DNA of 9,251 nucleotides from JAYFRC01 sp034926415 (lineage in GTDB: Bacteria; Bacillota; Clostridia; Oscillospirales; Oscillospiraceae), in contig JAYFRC010000102.1 in the NCBI GenBank assembly GCA_034926415.1, positions 1 to 9,251 of the forward strand. The letters run 5' to 3'. The stretch's first letter is position 1; each line of letters opens with the position of its first letter. Below the pieces are notes generated by a model that was not told where the DNA came from, searched no databases, and saw nothing but the letters and a program-made list of their open reading frames with translations. Shown piece after piece: positions 5,484-9,251 of this stretch. Position numbers and translations under genes: made by a program.

Positions 5484-6719
5484 TTACAGGCTCATCGCCC
5501 TCATAGCTTTCTCAAAACATTCCATAGGCGGATATACTATACCCGCGCCTATCTGCCCGACTCCAGGCTCCCTGTGCGCTATTCCGGTGTTTATGACAGG
5601 CAGTATCCCGGTCCCGGCGACCTTGCGTATGTCGATGCCGAGCGGAGTTCCTCTGTAATTAAGGGACGGGATTTTGAATCTCCCGTGCTCGGCGACGGTT
5701 ATCCTGTACATCTCGAGGCTTACGTCCACGGCTTCTTTCGCCGTGATGCCGATAAACCTCCCGATGCCCGGAGCCGCGCCCATGGCGAAACCTCCAAGTC
5801 CCGAAGCCTCGGATATATACGAGTCTCCGAGCGTAGGGCTTGCGTTTTCGGCGCCGTAGCCGTCAAAATAATTTCCCTTTGCATACGTCGACGGCGCGGT
5901 GAACCATGTATCTCCCGTTCCGGCGACGCGCAGTCCGAACTCGTGTCCGTTGGTGCACATACACGAAACTATCGTGCTGTCCTCCACGCCGATAATAGCG
6001 TCCATCGTCGCCTTGCACACGCCCATCGAGAGATTCAAAAACGTGTGGTCGTTGCCGTCAAAGAATCTCAGCACGTCGAAGATGTCGCCGCGCGAAGCGT
6101 CGGTCTTAAGAAAATACGGGGCTATTGCGCGGAAAAATATTCCGGTGCAGGCTTTATTGCGGTTATGCGCCTCGTCGCCGCGCTGCACTCCGCGCGCTAT
6201 CATCGCACTCAGGTCAAGCGGCCCCGATGCTTTCAGCGCCTCCGCCGTTATAGGGCCGAGCGTTGTTTCCATCCATTTGAGCCGCGCGAGAACGTCTGGA
6301 GTATTGGCTCCAAAACGCAGCGTCTTGCCAAGCCCCTCGTTGAACGTGACGCAGGCCGTCGTTCCGTAAGCCGTATTCTCAAACATCCACACCGGCATCG
6401 ACGGCGATATTATACCGGCCATCGGGCCGACGGCGCGGTTCTCGTTCGCGCTGCCGAAAGCAACCGCTCCGCTGTCCGCGAGCTCAGCAGCTTCATCAAG
6501 AGTCTTTGCCCAGCCCTCATAGACGATCGCGCCGAGCGCCGCGTTCTTCATCGCGCTGCACGCGTCGCTCCACTCGACCGGCGGGCCGCTGTGGAGCAGA
6601 GCCCTGCGTCCGCCGAGATACGATATCTCCCTGCCCGCCGTCGAAACGCCGGTGAGAAAGACCCTCGCTTTCTGTATCCGCGATATTACTTCCCTGTTGG
6701 CTGTCTCCGTCTTGCCCAT
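5484..6719 (-). CDS. DUF1116 family protein (YlbE/AllG-like), orphan
   Basis: A 411-residue protein matching DUF1116, the family of E. coli YlbE (AllG). There it works with FdrA (AllF) and YlbF (AllH) in oxamate carbamoyl transfer during anaerobic allantoin use. Family-like blocks include FGSANENRAVGPMAGI (89-104), GVQRGDEAHNRNKA (177-190), GNDHTFLNLSMG (222-233), TNGHEFGLRVAGTGDTWFTAP (256-276), GDSYISEASGLGGFAM (298-313), and the C-terminal GIDIRKVAGTGILPVINTGIAHRE (361-384). The chosen start at 6719 has GGGAGG with good spacing just upstream; the ATG at 6743 has no such site. No fdrA, ylbF or carbamate kinase gene lies in the window, so the substrate is unknown. It is transcribed alone from its own promoter (6772-6800) to the terminator at 5440-5474. 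It lies tandem to the TauE/SafE gene but is separated from it by a terminator. The protein is soluble, with no signal peptide. Family confidence is high; the reaction is unproven. Confidence 0.9.
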   Translation of the reverse strand: MGKTETANREVISRIQKARVFLTGVSTAGREISYLGGRRALLHSGPPVEWSDACSAMKNAALGAIVYEGWAKTLDEAAELADSGAVAFGSANENRAVGPMAGIISPSMPVWMFENTAYGTTACVTFNEGLGKTLRFGANTPDVLARLKWMETTLGPITAEALKASGPLDLSAMIARGVQRGDEAHNRNKACTGIFFRAIAPYFLKTDASRGDIFDVLRFFDGNDHTFLNLSMGVCKATMDAIIGVEDSTIVSCMCTNGHEFGLRVAGTGDTWFTAPSTYAKGNYFDGYGAENASPTLGDSYISEASGLGGFAMGAAPGIGRFIGITAKEAVDVSLEMYRITVAEHGRFKIPSLNYRGTPLGIDIRKVAGTGILPVINTGIAHREPGVGQIGAGIVYPPMECFEKAMRAMSL

Positions 6720-6771
6720 AGCCGTTCCTCCCGCAATTTCCATGCCGCTTCGGTGCAGCTCTTATGCCTGA

Positions 6772-6800
6772 ATTCTACCATACGCTGGCGCTCAAAGCAA
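6772..6800 (-). promoter_or_regulatory. Promoter of the DUF1116 gene
   Basis: On the minus strand: TTGCTT (6800-6795), a 17-bp spacer, and TAGAAT (6777-6772) preceded by TGG, an extended -10. The predicted start is near 6765, giving a leader of about 46 nt to the ATG at 6719. The promoter begins only eight bases past the terminator of the upstream tauE-like gene, so the two genes look insulated from one another. Confidence 0.6.
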
Positions 6801-6808
6801 TGAAATAA

Positions 6809-6850
6809 CCGCCGCGAAAGCGGGAAACGTCCTTCCCGTTTTCGCGGCGG
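6809..6850 (-). terminator. Intrinsic terminator of the TauE/SafE gene
   Basis: An 18-bp stem pairs 6809-6826 with 6833-6850, with one G-T wobble and a six-base loop. The outer part is very GC-rich (CCGCCGCG with CGCGGCGG). On the minus strand it is followed by TTATTTCATT. It lies 15 bp past the stop codon of the tauE-like gene and before the DUF1116 promoter. Confidence 0.85.
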
Positions 6851-6865
6851 CTTTATGTATTTCTC

Positions 6866-7618
6866 TTACACTATTCCTGTGTGCTGGAGCAGTTTATATA
6901 CGTTAAGGAACACGACGAGTGCGCCTACGATCCCAAGCATCTGCCGAACCGGTATCTTCTTGCACAGCACAGCGCCGATCGGCGCCGCTATCACGCCGCC
7001 TATTATAAGTCCGACAATGATCGTCGTATACGCGCGGAAATCGCCTATCATGGCGACGAAGGTCGTAGTCTCAGCTATGGTGACAAAGAACTCGGCGGTA
7101 TTGACCGTACCTATCGTCTTTCGCGTATCATGCCCGGAAGCGAGCAGTGTCGACGTTACTACCGGCCCCCAGCCTCCGCCGCCCATCGCGTCGGTAAAGC
7201 CTCCGGCAAAACCAAGTCCATAGGCATAGTTTCCATACTCGCGCGGTGGTTTTGGTTTTTTGAATATCTTGGAAAATATCACAACGCCCATGACGATAAG
7301 ATATATGTCTATTATCACGTCTATCGTGTTGCTGCTGAATGAAACGAGCAGATACGCGCCAATCGCGCCGCCAATGCAGCCCGGAACAAGCAGTTTGAGA
7401 AACAGTCCCTTATCGACGTTTTTGAGCTTCAGGTGCGACAGCCCCGATACAAGCGTAGTGAAAACTTCCGAGATGTGAACGCACGCGCTCGACACCGCCG
7501 ATGGCACCCCAACACTCCGAAGAAACGTGTTGCTCGACACGCCGTAGGCCATACCCATCGTTCCGTCTATCAGCTCGGCACAGAAGCCAAGTATTATAAA
7601 GATGATTATTTCCGCCAT
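6866..7618 (-). CDS. TauE/SafE family permease (sulfite/organosulfonate-type anion transporter)
   Basis: A 250-residue, strongly hydrophobic membrane protein of the TauE/SafE (former DUF81) family, with about seven to eight predicted helices and no signal peptide. The family's internal duplication is visible. GFCAELIDGTMGMAYG...PSAVSSACVHISEVFTTLVSG (11-59) matches GFAGGFTDAMGGGGWG...DTRKTIGTVNTAEFFVTIAET (136-184), joined by the cytoplasmic-looking basic loop KIFKKPKPPREYG (117-129). Characterised members move sulfite, sulfonates or small carboxylates, but the substrate is not readable from sequence. The ATG at 7618 follows GGGAGAGG (7631-7624), a good ribosome binding site. It is divergent from a LacI-family gene and shares a control region with two matching operator-like sites, so control by that regulator is likely. 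A strong terminator follows it. Confidence 0.93.
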   Translation of the reverse strand: MAEIIIFIILGFCAELIDGTMGMAYGVSSNTFLRSVGVPSAVSSACVHISEVFTTLVSGLSHLKLKNVDKGLFLKLLVPGCIGGAIGAYLLVSFSSNTIDVIIDIYLIVMGVVIFSKIFKKPKPPREYGNYAYGLGFAGGFTDAMGGGGWGPVVTSTLLASGHDTRKTIGTVNTAEFFVTIAETTTFVAMIGDFRAYTTIIVGLIIGGVIAAPIGAVLCKKIPVRQMLGIVGALVVFLNVYKLLQHTGIV

Positions 7619-7685
7619 AAAGACCTCTCCCTTGGTTATTGTCGGGATTTGACCGTACCTTCCACAATTTCGCTCCGGTTTTGAA

Positions 7686-7696
7686 CAAACGATTGC
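7686..7696. promoter_or_regulatory. Putative LacI-family operator O1
   Basis: CAAACGATTGC, an imperfect palindrome (CAA-a-CG-a-TTG) with the central CG typical of LacI/GalR operators. The same 11 bases recur at 7806-7816. This copy lies upstream of the predicted lacI -35 box and within the predicted tauE leader, about 70 bp upstream of that gene. Confidence 0.6.
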
Positions 7697-7717
7697 GCTG
7701 CTCCGCGCTTTCAGGTA

Positions 7718-7746
7718 TTGTTATTAATTCGAATTTGCGCTATAAT
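7718..7746 (+). promoter_or_regulatory. Promoter of the LacI-family gene
   Basis: TTGTTA (7718-7723), a 17-bp spacer, TATAAT (7741-7746). The predicted transcription start is near 7753, so the message would carry an 80-nt leader containing operator O2 before the ATG at 7834. A repressor on O2 would act as a roadblock on its own gene. Confidence 0.65.
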
Positions 7747-7765
7747 TTTTTTAACAACAAAATTT

Positions 7766-7793
7766 ATAATAGTGCGCTCGCGTTTTTTGTCAA
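7766..7793 (-). promoter_or_regulatory. Promoter of the TauE/SafE gene
   Basis: On the minus strand: consensus TTGACA (7793-7788), a 16-bp spacer, TATTAT (7771-7766); TATAAA at 7768-7763 is an alternative -10 with a longer spacer. The start falls near 7758, leaving a leader of about 140 nt that contains operator O1. The -35 box lies 12 bp from operator O2, so a protein bound there could contact polymerase. It runs toward, and partly overlaps the transcribed region of, the lacI promoter. Confidence 0.6.
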
Positions 7794-7804
7794 CGGAATT
7801 TGAC

Positions 7805-7816
7805 GCAAACGATTGC
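7805..7816. promoter_or_regulatory. Putative LacI-family operator O2
   Basis: GCAAACGATTGC: GCAA and TTGC arms around a central CG, 10 of 12 positions palindromic. Eleven of its bases are identical to O1, with centres exactly 120 bp apart. It ends four bases before the AAGGAG site of the LacI-family gene, so bound repressor would also lie next to the translation start. An in-frame TTG at 7813 falls inside it and is not the real start. Confidence 0.65.
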
Positions 7817-7833
7817 TTAAAGGAGCGGCAAAT

Positions 7834-8820
7834 ATGTCTCTTAAAGAAATAGCCGATATCGCCGGAGTCTCGCCTTCCACAGCTTCGCGCGTTCTCAACA
7901 ACCCCAATTCCACCTGCGCTTCCGAAGCCGTGCGCCAGCGCATCTTCGACGCAGTGAGAACTACCGGCTATGTTCCCTCCTCCGCCGCGAGAGCGCTCAA
8001 GCGCGGAGTCTCCGCCTCCGGAGACTCGCCGCTCATATCGCTCGTATTTGCCCGCATAGCCTCTCCCGACGCAGACCCTTTCTTTTCCGAGCTGGCGCGC
8101 CACGTGGAATCGGAGCTTCTCGGAGCCGGGTTTCGGCTCGGCGAGCGCATCTTTGCCGAAGGCGACGCGCTTAAGGTTTCGGAGGCCGACGGATTTGTGA
8201 TCCTCGGACGCTGCTCGGACGCTTTGCTCAGGCGGATTTCGGCGAACACGCAAAATCTTGTCGGACTGTGGCGGAATCCTGCGCATTTTTCGATAGACGA
8301 AGTCGTTTGCGACGGCAAAATCGCCGCCGTCAAAGCCGTTAATCATCTTCTTTCGCTCGGGCACAGAAACATCGCCTATATCGGGGACTGCTCATCGGAG
8401 GTCCGCTATCTCGGCTATTGCGAAACGCTGATAGGAAGCCATATTCCGATAAACTATCCGCTTATAATCGAGGTCCCTCATACGCGCGAAAGCGGCCGCT
8501 CCGCGATGGAATCCCTTCTTGCTTCTGGAAAAGCCACTGCCGTCTTCTGCGCCAGCGACTCTCTGGCGTTCGGCGCGCTCGATGCGATAAAACACCACAG
8601 GATAAGCAAAAAAGCGGATATGTCCGTCATCTCGATAGACGATGTTTCCGGCGCCGAAGCCGCGCGGCTCACTACCATACACATACCGCAGCACGACATG
8701 GCTCATCTGGCCGTACGGCTGCTCGCCGACCGCATTTCCGGCGGGCACTACGAATGTGCCAGAATCGAATTTTCCTGCCGTCTCATAGAGCGAGACACCT
8801 GTTTTTACTCCGCCGGCTGA
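7834..8820 (+). CDS. LacI/GalR-family transcriptional regulator
   Basis: A 328-residue regulator with the N-terminal helix-turn-helix LKEIADIAGVSPSTASRVLNN (3-23). The positions aligned with LacI Y17, Q18 and R22 are P14, S15 and R19. A hinge helix SAARALKRG (50-58) follows, whose leucine L55 is the residue that wedges into the central CG step of operators. A periplasmic-binding-protein-like effector domain fills the rest, ending in the canonical SVISIDDVSGAEAARLTTIHIPQHDMAHLAVRLLADRI. The start is ATG at 7834 with AAGGAG (7820-7825) eight bases upstream. Two CG-centred palindromes flank the divergent promoters to its left, so it probably controls itself and the TauE/SafE gene. Most relatives bind sugars or nucleosides; no sugar gene is adjacent, so the effector cannot be named. 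The gene ends at a strong terminator. Confidence 0.96.
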   Translation: MSLKEIADIAGVSPSTASRVLNNPNSTCASEAVRQRIFDAVRTTGYVPSSAARALKRGVSASGDSPLISLVFARIASPDADPFFSELARHVESELLGAGFRLGERIFAEGDALKVSEADGFVILGRCSDALLRRISANTQNLVGLWRNPAHFSIDEVVCDGKIAAVKAVNHLLSLGHRNIAYIGDCSSEVRYLGYCETLIGSHIPINYPLIIEVPHTRESGRSAMESLLASGKATAVFCASDSLAFGALDAIKHHRISKKADMSVISIDDVSGAEAARLTTIHIPQHDMAHLAVRLLADRISGGHYECARIEFSCRLIERDTCFYSAG

Positions 8821-8830
8821 AGCGGCGGAG
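8808..8830 (+). terminator. Hairpin spanning the stop codon of the LacI-family gene
   Basis: CTCCGCCG (8808-8815) pairs perfectly with CGGCGGAG (8823-8830) over a seven-base loop that contains the TGA stop, followed by GTCTTCTT. The T run is poor, so it may be an auxiliary terminator or an mRNA 3'-end stabiliser ahead of the strong terminator at 8849-8891. Confidence 0.4.
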
Positions 8831-8848
8831 GTCTTCTTACGCGCGACA

Positions 8849-8891
8849 AAAAACACCCGCGGAACGGGCTTTTCGTTCCACGGGTGTTTTT
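8849..8891. terminator. Strong bidirectional terminator between the LacI-family gene and the EFR1 gene
   Basis: Arms 8849-8866 and 8874-8891 pair over 18 positions with one C-A mismatch; the core is CACCCG/CGGGTG plus GGAACG/CGTTCC, and the loop is seven bases. The right arm runs into TTTTTATTATTTTT and the left side is preceded by an A run, so it works on both strands for the two convergent genes. Confidence 0.92.
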
Positions 8892-8892
8892 A

Positions 8893-9251
8893 TTATTTTT
8901 CTTCGTAAATCGGGTGGACGTACCTTCCGCGCTTCTTAGTGGCGCTGCCGTATTGTATCGATTGCTCAGGGCAGCGGTTTATGCAGCCGAGGCACATAAC
9001 GCAGCGCGGTTTAGTCCATTCCGGTTTTCCAGAATCGGTTATGCGTATCGCCTCAACCGGGCAAACCGCGGCGCAGAGGCCGCAGCCAACGCAGGTGTCT
9101 TCGGCGTAGAACTTTTTTGTTTTGCGTCCGCCGTGATACATGGGCTGGAGCACTTTTGTCATCGCAGCGTCTGTCGCGCCGTGCTTTATCTGGCATTTCC
9201 AGTCCTGCTTTATCTTTGCCGCAACGATGGCGAGTTTCGCTTTCGACGAGG
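8893..9251 (-). CDS. EFR1-family flavodoxin/ferredoxin, C-terminal part (start beyond window edge)
   Basis: The last 118 residues of a protein whose frame stays open through the right edge; the Met at 9162 is internal. The visible part carries two [4Fe-4S] motifs, CVGCGLCAAVCP and CVMCLGCINRCP, each CxxCxxCxxxCP. They are linked by the short EAIRITDSGKPEWTKPR spacer and followed by the KKRGRYVHP tail that I recognise from clostridial EFR1-type proteins. In those, an N-terminal flavodoxin-like domain precedes the ferredoxin domain; that half would lie outside this window, so the fusion is inferred. A low-potential electron carrier in the cytoplasm of an anaerobe is the expected role; the partner enzyme is unknown. 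It is convergent with the LacI-family gene, so a functional link between them is not implied. Confidence 0.88.
   Translation of the reverse strand, partial: SSKAKLAIVAAKIKQDWKCQIKHGATDAAMTKVLQPMYHGGRKTKKFYAEDTCVGCGLCAAVCPVEAIRITDSGKPEWTKPRCVMCLGCINRCPEQSIQYGSATKKRGRYVHPIYEEK

Noticed and set aside
6720..6743. ATG at 6743 as the start of the DUF1116 gene
   Set aside because: No ribosome binding site precedes it. The eight extra codons contain the GGGAGG signal that serves the ATG at 6719.
5433..6803. 456-codon open frame on the + strand across the DUF1116 gene
   Set aside because: It is the antisense shadow of the DUF1116 gene, starts inside the terminator stem, has no ribosome binding site, is unusually Arg/Ser/His-rich and matches no family I know. 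GC-rich third positions on the other strand explain the lack of stops.
7813..7833. TTG at 7813 as the start of the LacI-family gene
   Set aside because: It sits inside operator O2 and upstream of the AAGGAG site. The helix-turn-helix begins normally from the ATG at 7834.
7619..7833. Small RNA or riboswitch in the lacI/tauE intergenic region
   Set aside because: The region is explained by two promoters and two operators. I found no strong conserved-type stem or terminator within it.
8941..8960. Third operator-like sequence containing CGATTGC near 8950
   Set aside because: Only seven bases match, without the CAAA arm, and it lies inside the EFR1 coding sequence; expected by chance.

Overview
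The window looks like a chromosomal segment from an anaerobic member of the Clostridia (Bacillota), moderately GC-rich. The reasons are the string of a WalI/YycI-like C-terminus, murA, walJ and rlmH, which echoes the walRKHIJ...rlmH end of Bacillota genomes; the strong AGGAGG-type ribosome binding sites and sigma-A-type promoters; and a clostridial-style EFR1 ferredoxin at the right edge. The family-level placement is inference. I see no tRNA, rRNA, CRISPR, insertion sequence or phage gene.

Positions 2-5474 (+ strand) hold the tail of a WalI/YycI-like gene, then a promoter and a probable five-gene transcription unit: murA (first committed step of peptidoglycan synthesis), walJ (metallo-beta-lactamase-fold nuclease of the Wal locus), rlmH (23S rRNA pseudouridine methyltransferase), a small acidic protein with a DUF2007-like domain, and a PgcA-type phosphohexomutase. 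The unit closes with a clear bidirectional terminator. It joins cell-wall precursor supply (MurA; hexose-1-phosphate from the mutase) with Wal-associated housekeeping genes. The murA leader contains a terminator-like hairpin that could attenuate transcription.

Positions 5484-7618 (- strand) hold two separately transcribed genes: a DUF1116 protein (YlbE/AllG family) without its usual partners FdrA/AllF and YlbF/AllH, and a TauE/SafE-family anion permease. Each has its own promoter and terminator.

Positions 7619-8820 contain a divergent control region and a LacI-family regulator on the + strand. The control region has two facing sigma-A-like promoters and two copies of an 11-bp CG-centred imperfect palindrome exactly 120 bp apart, the expected appearance of LacI-family operators. 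The simplest reading is that the regulator controls both itself and the permease. A strong bidirectional terminator then separates lacI from the convergent C-terminal part of an EFR1-family flavodoxin/ferredoxin that runs off the right edge.

Most of the window is ordinary core genome. The parts worth following up are the paired operators with the LacI-TauE/SafE pairing, the orphan DUF1116 gene beside it, and the murA leader.
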